DNA of 15,008 bases, from the NCBI GenBank assembly GCA_937974465.1, contig CALJWY010000291.1:1-15008 (forward strand). The letters are read 5' to 3'. The number at the start of each line of letters is the position of its first letter. Position 1 is the stretch's first letter. Origin of the DNA: an uncultured Lysobacterales bacterium. Lineage in GTDB: Bacteria; Pseudomonadota; Gammaproteobacteria; Xanthomonadales; SZUA-36. Shown here piece after piece: positions 1-5,362 of this stretch. Both the position numbers and the translations under genes were made by a program. Below the pieces are notes generated by a model. The model was not told the DNA's origin and made no database searches. It saw only the letters and a program-made list of their open reading frames with translations.

Positions 1-43
1 CCCAAAAGACCAACAGGGCCAGGGGACAAATAGCATGGTGCAA

Positions 44-65
44 GTGGGTGGTGCAAGACACCCAC
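44..65. repeat. 7-bp inverted repeat (hairpin)
   Basis: GTGGGTG (44-50) and CACCCAC (59-65) are perfect complements around an 8-nt loop, and the octamer GGTGCAAG occurs twice here (37-44 and 50-57). No T-tract follows on either strand, so a terminator is not supported. Its role is unknown. Confidence 0.35.
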
Positions 66-111
66 CTGAAATGTGTAGAGACACAAATATGAATTTAATT
101 TCTATGAAAAT

Positions 112-132
112 TGGCGGAGGCGGCGGGATTCG
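112..132 (-). other. tRNA-Ser 3'-end-like fragment, possible attachment-site scar
   Basis: Read on the minus strand, these 21 bases match the 3' end of a bacterial serine tRNA gene: part of the T-loop, the 3' half of the T-stem (CCCGC), an acceptor strand (CGCCTCC), discriminator G and CCA. The rest of a tRNA is not present: upstream bases on that strand do not continue the T-arm and there is no matching GGAGGCG 5' acceptor within 100 bases. Site-specific integrases commonly recombine at tRNA 3' ends, so this may be one end of an integrated element. No integrase gene is in the window, so this remains an inference from a short match. Confidence 0.35.
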
Positions 133-178
133 GACATTTCACCAAGTCAAGTAAAGCAATGCGTTACAGGGCCACCGT

Positions 179-208
179 TAAAAACGGCATTTGTTCTATA
201 ACCGTTTT
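179..208 (-). terminator. Weak candidate terminator after the 122-aa gene
   Basis: AAAACGG (181-187) pairs with CCGTTTT (202-208) across a 14-nt loop. Read on the minus strand the second arm runs into a T-tract. It lies 87 bp past the stop of the 295-663 gene. The long loop and AT-rich stem make it weak. Confidence 0.25.
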
Positions 209-294
209 GCGACACAAAGCAGTCGTCCGATTTATTGAGCAAAATCAAACCACCAATTACGGAGCTGGCGGTAAGGTTTCCGTCAGCCCATTGG

Positions 295-663
295 TCACCT
301 CTGCAATGACATGACCAGCAGGTTTTCGAGTATCCAGTGATACTCACCAGTGTTCAGGCGAACCAGCACGATTTTTACATCGCTATATTTGGAAGATGGT
401 TTTTCATGAAAATAGTACTCGCTACAGGTCATCTTCTTGACAGGTAAAGCGACAAACGTCCCGATCACATGCTTTTCCCGATAGCCAACTGCGGCCTGGC
501 ACTCGCCATTGTCATTGAGGATCGTAACCAGTGAATATATATCGTTGATCACATACGTGGGCGCCTCAGCACCCCGCTGGCCGAAACCATTGGTGAACTG
601 GAACCCTGCATAGGCTATTGCCGCAGCAAGTACGAGAAGTGCCAGAATTTGAAGTTGCCTCAT
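295..663 (-). CDS. Membrane-anchored or secreted protein of unknown function
   Basis: I do not recognise this 122-residue protein. Residues 1-22 form an N-terminal hydrophobic segment with one early Arg, fitting a signal anchor or signal peptide, so most of the protein should face the periplasm. The rest is a small soluble domain with two cysteines (in NGECQA and KMTCSEY) that could form a disulfide. The ATG start has only a distant purine-rich GAGGA upstream. The gene follows the HATPase gene in the same direction after 110 bp, but a likely terminator (742-768) sits between them, so it may have its own transcript. A role with the partner-switching genes is suggested only by position. Confidence 0.6.
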   Translation of the reverse strand: MRQLQILALLVLAAAIAYAGFQFTNGFGQRGAEAPTYVINDIYSLVTILNDNGECQAAVGYREKHVIGTFVALPVKKMTCSEYYFHEKPSSKYSDVKIVLVRLNTGEYHWILENLLVMSLQR

Positions 664-741
664 AGTCTTTAGTCGATCCTCTTTGATGACAGCATACTAC
701 TCACTTGATGATTCAGCCAGCCAGCAGCAATCATTCATCGC

Positions 742-768
742 AATAAAAGAACCAGTTAAACCTGGTTG
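742..768 (-). terminator. Rho-independent terminator after the HATPase gene
   Basis: On the minus strand, AACCAG, a 6-nt loop and CTGGTT form a perfect 6-bp stem (arms 762-767 and 750-755), followed by the T-rich tail CTTTTATT. It starts 7 bp past the TAA of the HATPase gene, so it probably ends the phosphatase-STAS-HATPase transcript. Confidence 0.55.
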
Positions 769-773
769 TCGGG

Positions 774-1193
774 TTAGATCGCCCCATGTTTGACCAAACG
801 TATTTCATTCCCACCACCAGGTAATGGCAGGAACTCGGCTTCATCGGTCATTTTTTTTATAAGGAAAATACCCATTCCACCAAAAGGGCGGTCTTTTAAC
901 GCGGTATCCAGTTGGGGTTCGTTGACATGACTTGAATCGAATGTCTTGGCCTGATCCCGAATCCTGATGATAACGGTATCTCCGTCACCTTCCATGTGTA
1001 ATTCGACTTTGCCGTCGAGATCTCCATAGCCGTGAACAATAACATTGGTGACCGCTTCATCAACCGCCAGCCGTAAGTCTCCCAGGGCCCTTTCGTTTAC
1101 GCCAAGAAGTGCGCCGACCTGATCGATATATTGTCGGATTACCTGAAGGTTTTCGAGACTGGCTTTGACCGAAAGATCAAATACCTTTTCCAC
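774..1193 (-). CDS. RsbW/SpoIIAB-like anti-sigma-factor HATPase kinase
   Basis: This 139-residue protein is a single GHKL ATPase domain of the HATPase_c_2 type. The N-box has Glu46 and Asn50 (DEAVTNVIVHGYG), a G1-type Asp80 lies in IRDQAKTFD, and the G2 loop is GGMGIFLIKKMTDE (105-118). Family members are serine kinases that bind a target, classically a sigma factor, and phosphorylate a STAS antagonist to switch partners. The usual Gly two residues after Asp80 is Ala82, a mild departure. Start is GTG with AGGG eight bases upstream. The gene lies 21 bp after the STAS gene, its probable substrate. No sigma factor is adjacent, so the target is unknown and may not be a sigma factor. Confidence 0.88.
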   Translation of the reverse strand: MEKVFDLSVKASLENLQVIRQYIDQVGALLGVNERALGDLRLAVDEAVTNVIVHGYGDLDGKVELHMEGDGDTVIIRIRDQAKTFDSSHVNEPQLDTALKDRPFGGMGIFLIKKMTDEAEFLPLPGGGNEIRLVKHGAI

Positions 1194-1214
1194 ATCCGTT
1201 ACCCTGGAAATCTT

Positions 1215-1586
1215 TTAGAAGGAATTTAGGGCTTCGTCCCGATCCTGGTAGATATCCAGGTACATATCGAACCCCAGTGTTTTGATGACCCTTGCTACCG
1301 ACTCCGTAGGGTTGAGCAGTTTTAGATAGGGGGATTTGCTCAGAGTCGAAGACTCTTCGCTGCTGAGCATGTTGGTCAGGGCATGAATGGCGCGGAAGCC
1401 GGCACTGCCCATGTAGTTAACTCCACTCATGTCAAGCAGGATATGTGTAGCACCACCCGCTACCACTTCAGTTGCCTTATCCTGCAGTGCTTTTTGAGTG
1501 GCGGCATCGATGTCCCCCTCAAGCCTTAGAATCGTGACTGGAACATTGCTCTGCGCCTCTCCAACCATAATGTTTAATGTAGCCAT
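1215..1586 (-). CDS. STAS-domain anti-sigma-factor antagonist (RsbV-like)
   Basis: This 123-residue protein is a single STAS domain, normal length for SpoIIAA/RsbV antagonists. The N-terminal strand with LEGDID (22-27) and the switch loop NYMGSAGFRAI (57-67) are clear. Ser61 aligns with the phosphorylated serine of SpoIIAA (Ser58) and RsbV (Ser56), although the preceding Asp is Gly60 here. Unphosphorylated antagonist should bind the HATPase and free its target; the upstream phosphatase would regenerate it. I chose the ATG at 1586 because a perfect AGGAGG lies eight bases upstream. A GTG three codons earlier would overlap that site. A 20-bp palindrome lies 28 bp upstream. Confidence 0.9.
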   Translation of the reverse strand: MATLNIMVGEAQSNVPVTILRLEGDIDAATQKALQDKATEVVAGGATHILLDMSGVNYMGSAGFRAIHALTNMLSSEESSTLSKSPYLKLLNPTESVARVIKTLGFDMYLDIYQDRDEALNSF

Positions 1587-1613
1587 AGATAACACCTCCT
1601 GCCTTGTGTTAGA

Positions 1614-1633
1614 TAAACTTAATATTAAGTTTA
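1614..1633. promoter_or_regulatory. Perfect 20-bp palindrome upstream of the STAS gene
   Basis: TAAACTTAATATTAAGTTTA is a perfect uninterrupted palindrome in the 95-bp gap between the phosphatase and STAS genes, 28 bp before the STAS start. It has no loop and no T-tract, so it resembles a dimeric repressor or activator site more than a terminator. TTAACG and TTTATC elements on the minus strand would place it inside a promoter spacer of 18 bp, but those boxes are weak. The binding protein is unknown. Confidence 0.45.
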
Positions 1634-1681
1634 CACGTTAATCTGCCAGTTGTCGCCCGGCTTTATTGGTGGCGGTTTATA

Positions 1682-2947
1682 TCAGCCAGCAGCAACCTGG
1701 GGCAGGTATTTTAACGCGAGCATTGTTATGTCATCGGACTGTTCAGCTTCACCGCGAAACTGTCGAACAGCATCAAGGACGATAGCGAGGAAACTCTCTG
1801 TGTCATTTCCTTCCGGGGCTGCTATTTCAAGGATGCGCTGTTCGGTAAACTGATCACCATCCAGGTTTTTAGCCTCGTTCACACCATCTGTATAGGTGAA
1901 AACGAGGTCGCCTTCATGCAGCGTGACAGTCTTAACCGCATAACTGGCCGTGGGAAACAAACCCAGCACTCCGCCCGTGATATCCAGTAGTTCGATGTCT
2001 CCATTTTTTCGGAAAACCATAGGGGATTCATGACCAGCGTTCACATAGGTTAACTTCCCGGTTTCAGTATCGAGAAAACCAAAAAACATTGAGGCAAACA
2101 TACTGGAACCTGCGTGGGTGGTTGCAATATAGCGGTTGGTTGTGAGAATGCTGTTCAACAACACCTCGCTGACTGAATTCGTGGGCTTCTCAGGACCTGT
2201 ATCGATAAGACTCGAACCCACGCAACCATATAGTGAAGAAGCGCGAATCAGGCTGCGAAACAGGGTCATGAACAAGGCAGCGCCGACACCCTTGTCACAC
2301 ACATCACCTATCACGACAGCCAAGTGTGAACTGTCCTCTAACTTGAAAACATCGTAGAAGTCTCCGGCCACCTCGCGCGCCGCCTCAAACCTTGCTGCAA
2401 TCTCCCAGTTATCAACTTCAGGTATTGAGCCCGGTAAAAAATCGGCCTGGATTCTCCGTCCGATTTCCATCTCTTTCTGATAACTCATCAACTTGGCCGT
2501 ACGGACCTTGATTTGTTCAACAATTTCCCGCTCCCGCTGCAAAACTGCTTGCAGGACGGCTTTGAAAGCCTCGGGGTCGGCAGACAGGGCCTCGTAAAAA
2601 ACTTCCCGGTTGATGCTGAGTAATAGGGAATCGCTCTCAGCTGTCACCGATGCGCTGCGGATTTCGGAGTCAAGAACCGCCATCTCTCCGAACACTCCAC
2701 CTTCTTCGATATAGGCCCATATGACTTCGCCATCGTGAACCCGCACCTTGCCTGAAATGACAAAATACATTGTTGAACCGGTTTCGCCCTGAGTGATAAT
2801 GTTTTCGTTGCTGTCAATGCGCAAGGTTTCAGCATTTGCCGCCAGATCGCTCAATACACGTTCTTTCAGACCACGCAGGAATTTGCAGCCCCTGAGGATT
2901 TCAATCTTGTTTTCTTTGTCAATCAATGATATTTCCGAAGTTAGCAC
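1682..2947 (-). CDS. Cyclic-nucleotide-binding domain fused to SpoIIE/RsbU-type PP2C phosphatase
   Basis: This 421-residue protein has two domains. Residues ~18-125 form a cyclic-nucleotide-binding domain with a phosphate-binding cassette FGEMAVL (86-92) and Arg97, the residue that contacts the cyclic phosphate in CRP-type domains. A helical linker (~127-172, ending IGRRIQADFLP) leads to a SpoIIE-type PP2C phosphatase (~180-418) with metal-binding motifs EVAGDFYD (Asp196), VIGDVCDKGVG (Asp215), TYTDGVNEA and QSDDITML. It should dephosphorylate the STAS antagonist encoded next, in response to a cyclic nucleotide. The frame opens with GTG at 2947, which has GGCAGG too close for ideal spacing. 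A TTG seven codons in is possible, so the start is uncertain. It heads the minus-strand phosphatase-STAS-HATPase set. Confidence 0.88.
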   Translation of the reverse strand: MLTSEISLIDKENKIEILRGCKFLRGLKERVLSDLAANAETLRIDSNENIITQGETGSTMYFVISGKVRVHDGEVIWAYIEEGGVFGEMAVLDSEIRSASVTAESDSLLLSINREVFYEALSADPEAFKAVLQAVLQREREIVEQIKVRTAKLMSYQKEMEIGRRIQADFLPGSIPEVDNWEIAARFEAAREVAGDFYDVFKLEDSSHLAVVIGDVCDKGVGAALFMTLFRSLIRASSLYGCVGSSLIDTGPEKPTNSVSEVLLNSILTTNRYIATTHAGSSMFASMFFGFLDTETGKLTYVNAGHESPMVFRKNGDIELLDITGGVLGLFPTASYAVKTVTLHEGDLVFTYTDGVNEAKNLDGDQFTEQRILEIAAPEGNDTESFLAIVLDAVRQFRGEAEQSDDITMLALKYLPQVAAG

Positions 2948-3254
2948 CCCTGCCAGAGTGGAGGTTGTTTTGTGGTTTCATTCTGATTGGACAGACCTAG
3001 AATAAAAGCCTTCTTACCCTAAGTCCATGCTTATTCATTTTGTCCCGGGTTTCTTGACAAGCACTCCTGACGCTTACAGGGTTTACCGCCGGAAAATGCT
3101 CCACGCAAGCTTTACCCGACTTCAACCATGCAGGCAGGGTCAGGTTCGGGTTAGCAACAACCCGGTTGGTGTCCTTGTGGCGTTGATGCTTGCTGAACAG
3201 CTCATCCCGGTTATCGAGTCGCTCAACCGCGCCCCGAAAAGGGCGATGACCTTA
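2948..3254. other. Gene-poor stretch between the phosphatase and the asparagine-synthetase remnant
   Basis: No convincing gene is visible. A plus-strand ORF (3027-3305) has no ribosome-binding site and overlaps the remnant antisense. On the minus strand a frame stays open for 84 codons (3251-2997) without a usable start near its beginning, and I do not recognise its product. Two small hairpins occur: CGGGTT/AACCCG around a 6-nt loop near 3147-3164, and CGCCC/GGGCG at 3230-3245. The stretch may be debris from the deletion that removed the body of the synthetase gene. Confidence 0.4.
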
Positions 3255-3324
3255 CCATCATTTCCAGGGCAGCTTGCTCGACTGGCCTGCCATCAAATTG
3301 GATAAAGCCACAAATGACGCTTAT
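3255..3324 (-). pseudogene. 5' remnant of an asparagine-synthetase-like (lasso cyclase type) gene
   Basis: Translating the minus strand from 3324 gives ISVICGFIQFDGRPVEQ followed by AALEMM. This matches the N-terminal start of the class II glutamine amidotransferase domain in asparagine synthetases, particularly the M-S-x-I-C-G-F/I form seen in RiPP and polysaccharide clusters. The start codon position reads ATA instead of ATG, one transition away, yet AGGG sits seven bases upstream as a normal ribosome-binding site. After ~23 codons the similarity ends (the expected HRGPDG motif is missing) and a stop follows within ~10 codons. A functional enzyme would be ~600 residues. It is divergent from the PqqD-like gene, where lasso-type clusters often carry the cyclase. 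The match is short and recognised by eye. Confidence 0.6.
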
Positions 3325-3352
3325 GTAGTTACCCTGCCAGTTCCCTACAGAC

Positions 3353-3358
3353 TATAAT
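3353..3358 (+). promoter_or_regulatory. -10 element (TATAAT) for the PqqD-B2-HprK operon
   Basis: A consensus TATAAT lies 84 bp before the PqqD-like start, which would place transcription near 3365. No good -35 hexamer is visible at 16-18 bp, so the promoter may be weak or activator-dependent. The complementary TATTAT could serve the divergent, now broken, synthetase gene. Confidence 0.4.
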
Positions 3359-3387
3359 ATTTGCATGTTTTATTGGGAGTTCAATTC

Positions 3388-3426
3388 ATGTTGCACTGCA
3401 CATTGTTCACCTGCGACTACAAGTAA
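3388..3426 (+). CDS. Possible 12-codon leader ORF
   Basis: The frame reads MLHCTLFTCDYK and stops 15 bp before the PqqD-like start. It has GGGAG eight bases upstream of its ATG, the same ribosome-binding sequence that the PqqD-like gene uses. An overlapping frame (3365-3439) encodes a 24-residue Cys-rich peptide whose ATG falls at the predicted transcription start and would have to be leaderless. Either may be a translated leader or nothing. Both are too short to be ordinary lasso precursors. Confidence 0.25.
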   Translation: MLHCTLFTCDYK

Positions 3427-3441
3427 TACCAGGGAGTAATA

Positions 3442-3702
3442 ATGAGTATTTCAATTTCAAAAGATGTACTTACCCAGGAACTGCAGGATGAAACTGTGCT
3501 TCTTGATCTGGACAGCGAGAATTATTTCGGCCTGGACTCGGTAGGCACCAGGATTTGGCAGTTGCTGAATGAAGGGCAAGATGAGGTCGCTATTGTTAAC
3601 ACCTTGCTGGATGAATACGAGGTTGAGCGAGAAGTGTTGGAGAAAGACATCTCTGGGCTCCTGAGTCGTCTCAACGAGGCGGGATTGATCAAGATTGCCT
3701 GA
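3442..3702 (+). CDS. PqqD-family peptide-recognition protein (RRE, lasso B1-like)
   Basis: This 86-residue protein is a stand-alone PqqD-type RiPP recognition element. It has the family pattern of an N-terminal beta hairpin (VLLDLDSENYFGLDSVGTRI) followed by helices (IWQLLNEGQDEVAIVNTLL) and a C-terminal helix ending LNEAGLIKIA. Proteins of this family bind the leader of a precursor peptide and hand it to modifying enzymes; in split lasso systems this protein is B1. The start ATG has GGGAG five bases upstream. It overlaps the next gene by 8 bp, a lasso-B2-like protease, which supports a B1/B2 pair. No precursor gene is evident beside it. Family assignment is firm; the lasso context is an inference. 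Confidence 0.85.
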   Translation: MSISISKDVLTQELQDETVLLDLDSENYFGLDSVGTRIWQLLNEGQDEVAIVNTLLDEYEVEREVLEKDISGLLSRLNEAGLIKIA

Positions 3703-4168
3703 ACAGACTTCGAACTGGCATAAGCTCACGCACCTGAAGCGTTCGCAATGGGTTGTGATTGTGCAGTCGCCATTTGTATTACTGCTCACCTGGATTCGAC
3801 TTCGTCGTGGTGGCTATCAGAAGACACTTGATCACATCGTGACGGGTCCTGAGCCGGTATTACCACCGGAAAAACAATTGACCATGGCAAAAGAAGTGAC
3901 CTTTGCGCTGGCCATTGCGATTAAAGCTGGTCCGTGGCGACCGCAATGCCTGGTGCGTTCACTGGCGTTGGGGTGGTTTCTCGCTCGACGAAGTATTCCT
4001 TTTTATATACGCATTGGCGTACCGCATGAAAAGTTTAATACCGGGGAAAATGGCGAGGTCAATTTCAGCGCACATGCATGGGTGGAGCATGCGGGTGTCG
4101 TTCTGAACGATCGGCAGGACATAGCCGAACAGTTCAGTGCATTTGATACCGGATCAGGTTCAGCATGA
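3695..4168 (+). CDS. Lasso peptide biosynthesis B2-like transglutaminase-fold protease
   Basis: This 157-residue protein matches the lasso B2 family (Transglut_core3), which cleaves leader peptides. The catalytic triad is visible: Cys85 in RPQCLVRSLAL, His127 in SAHAWVEH and Asp139 in VVLND. The N-terminal part has the usual hydrophobic helix (~19-34). Its length is typical for a B2 that lacks a fused RRE, and the RRE is supplied by the overlapping gene upstream. Start is TTG at 3695, overlapping the PqqD-like stop, with GAGGCGGG ~11 bases upstream. No in-frame ATG is available before the conserved region. It ends in an ATGA overlap with the HprK-like gene, so the two are translationally coupled. 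With no intact cyclase nearby, its present substrate is unknown. Confidence 0.85.
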   Translation: MPEQTSNWHKLTHLKRSQWVVIVQSPFVLLLTWIRLRRGGYQKTLDHIVTGPEPVLPPEKQLTMAKEVTFALAIAIKAGPWRPQCLVRSLALGWFLARRSIPFYIRIGVPHEKFNTGENGEVNFSAHAWVEHAGVVLNDRQDIAEQFSAFDTGSGSA

Positions 4169-5160
4169 AGGTTTACCGTATTTTCGATTTATCTTTTGCC
4201 TGTACCTTTCCGATCGAGGGTCTTACTGTACTGGCTCAGCGAGCTTCGGACTGGCGCGTGGAGGTTGAGACGCAGGCCCTTCCCGAGTATGAACTCGAGT
4301 GGTTTCACAGTTGGAAGGATCCGAACGGTGATGAGGTCATGGCATGTGCCCACCATGGTGAAGCGTACCTTCTGAGGTTTAGCGGGCTGGCCTGTTTTAC
4401 CATTGATTTCAATTCGCGGCGGGTTTCGGTATCACCAGAAAATAAATGTCCCGAAAGCACACTGGCGCATCTTCTGATTGATCAGGTCATACCACGTATT
4501 CTTGGCCACCAGGGCCGCATGGTAGTTCATGCGAGCGCGGTGGAGATTTCCAAAGGACATGCAGTAGCCTTTACCGGCACTTCGGGGCGAGGCAAATCCA
4601 CCCTGGCCACCGCATTTTTCAGTGCCGGGTATAGCTTACTCAGCGACGACTGCCTGTTACTTGAAAACCGGGATGGTGCGGTCTATGCGATGGCCTCTTA
4701 TCCTTCCTTGAGGCTATGGCCTGATTCCGCCGATGCGGTGGTTAATGAGAGCAGCGTGAAAGGTGCCAGGTATTCTGAAATGGCGCATTACACCAGCAAG
4801 AGGCAACTCCTGTTTGAAGGAGGGGGTGGATCAGCATCGCCCCACTGGGTAAAGCTAAGCCGGCTTTATCTTCTCGAGGGTGGTTCGGCACAAGCGGGCT
4901 CAAATCGTGTTGAGATTACTGCGGTAGGTGGAATGACCAGTATCATGGCGCTGATTGAAGCCCTGTTTACGCTGGATGTCGTTTCTGAAAAGTCAGTGCG
5001 GCGAAATTTTGACGTTGTGCGACGGGTGTCGGGTGGTGTGATAATAAAACGAGTGATGTACCCCCGCAGTTATGAAGCCTTGCCAGAAGTAATCGAGGCA
5101 GTCGAAAGAGACTGTCGAGCATCTGCAGGGGGAGAATCATTGCCATCTCCGAAAAAATGA
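4165..5160 (+). CDS. HPr-kinase-like protein of RiPP-type clusters
   Basis: This 331-residue protein has the C-terminal fold of HPr kinase/phosphorylase. It shows the conserved His122 in MVVHASAVEI, a P-loop GTSGRGKST (138-146) and an acidic pair in LLSDDCLLL (Asp161/162). The first ~100 residues are a variable N-terminal domain, unlike that of true HprK. No PTS genes are present. Homologues in lasso clusters (paeninodin type) phosphorylate the C-terminal serine of the precursor; many others sit with PqqD, B2 and asparagine synthetase genes and have no proven substrate. It overlaps the B2 stop by ATGA, so it is the third gene of one operon. The family is clear; the substrate is unknown. Confidence 0.8.
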   Translation: MKVYRIFDLSFACTFPIEGLTVLAQRASDWRVEVETQALPEYELEWFHSWKDPNGDEVMACAHHGEAYLLRFSGLACFTIDFNSRRVSVSPENKCPESTLAHLLIDQVIPRILGHQGRMVVHASAVEISKGHAVAFTGTSGRGKSTLATAFFSAGYSLLSDDCLLLENRDGAVYAMASYPSLRLWPDSADAVVNESSVKGARYSEMAHYTSKRQLLFEGGGGSASPHWVKLSRLYLLEGGSAQAGSNRVEITAVGGMTSIMALIEALFTLDVVSEKSVRRNFDVVRRVSGGVIIKRVMYPRSYEALPEVIEAVERDCRASAGGESLPSPKK

Positions 5161-5176
5161 TTAAACTCATGAGTCA

Positions 5177-5311
5177 ATGAGGCAGCAACGGGCAGCAGCA
5201 ACAATGGCAGAGCGCAAGAAAATAAACATCCGCAGAACAGTTCACCAGGCAGTGCGCGTGAGCCTTACCGAAAACCTGAAATGCAGCACCTTGGCAGCTG
5301 ACCATCACTGA
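5177..5311 (+). CDS. Possible 44-residue basic peptide
   Basis: An open frame of 44 codons fills most of the 202-bp gap between the kinase and cyclase genes. It is rich in Arg/Lys at the N-terminus (AERKKINIRRTV) and ends CSTLAADHH. No proper ribosome-binding site precedes the ATG at 5177; the internal ATG at codon 10 has GGGCAG upstream. It lies where a RiPP precursor could sit, but it lacks a lasso-like core: no threading tail follows its only C-terminal Asp. It may be noncoding. Confidence 0.2.
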   Translation: MRQQRAAATMAERKKINIRRTVHQAVRVSLTENLKCSTLAADHH

Positions 5312-5340
5312 TAATGATTTCACCCGTCGGGCCGCTTTCA

Positions 5341-5357
5341 CCCGCCAGGTAGGCGGG
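5341..5357 (+). promoter_or_regulatory. Hairpin overlapping the cyclase ribosome-binding site
   Basis: CCCGCC and GGCGGG form a perfect 6-bp GC stem with loop AGGTA, ending 5 bases before the cyclase ATG at 5363. The only Shine-Dalgarno-like sequence, AGGTAGG (5347-5353), spans the loop and 3' arm, so folding would partly hide it. The nonamer TTTCACCCG occurs twice just upstream. Confidence 0.4.
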
Positions 5358-5362
5358 TTGCC

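Noticed and set aside
111..314. 67-codon plus-strand ORF at the left edge, and an antisense frame at 147-347
   Set aside because: Neither has a ribosome-binding site; the plus one runs through the tRNA-like fragment and the antisense one overlaps the end of the 295-663 gene.
3054..3059. TTGACA as a -35 element
   Set aside because: No -10-like hexamer occurs 16-19 bp downstream.
3027..3305. 92-codon plus-strand ORF in the gap before the PqqD-like gene
   Set aside because: No ribosome-binding site, unfamiliar composition, and it overlaps antisense the recognisable asparagine-synthetase remnant.
5177..5311. 44-codon ORF as a lasso precursor
   Set aside because: The only acidic residue near the end that could form a ring leaves two residues of tail, and there is no Thr at the expected penultimate leader position. 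Kept only as a low-confidence ORF.
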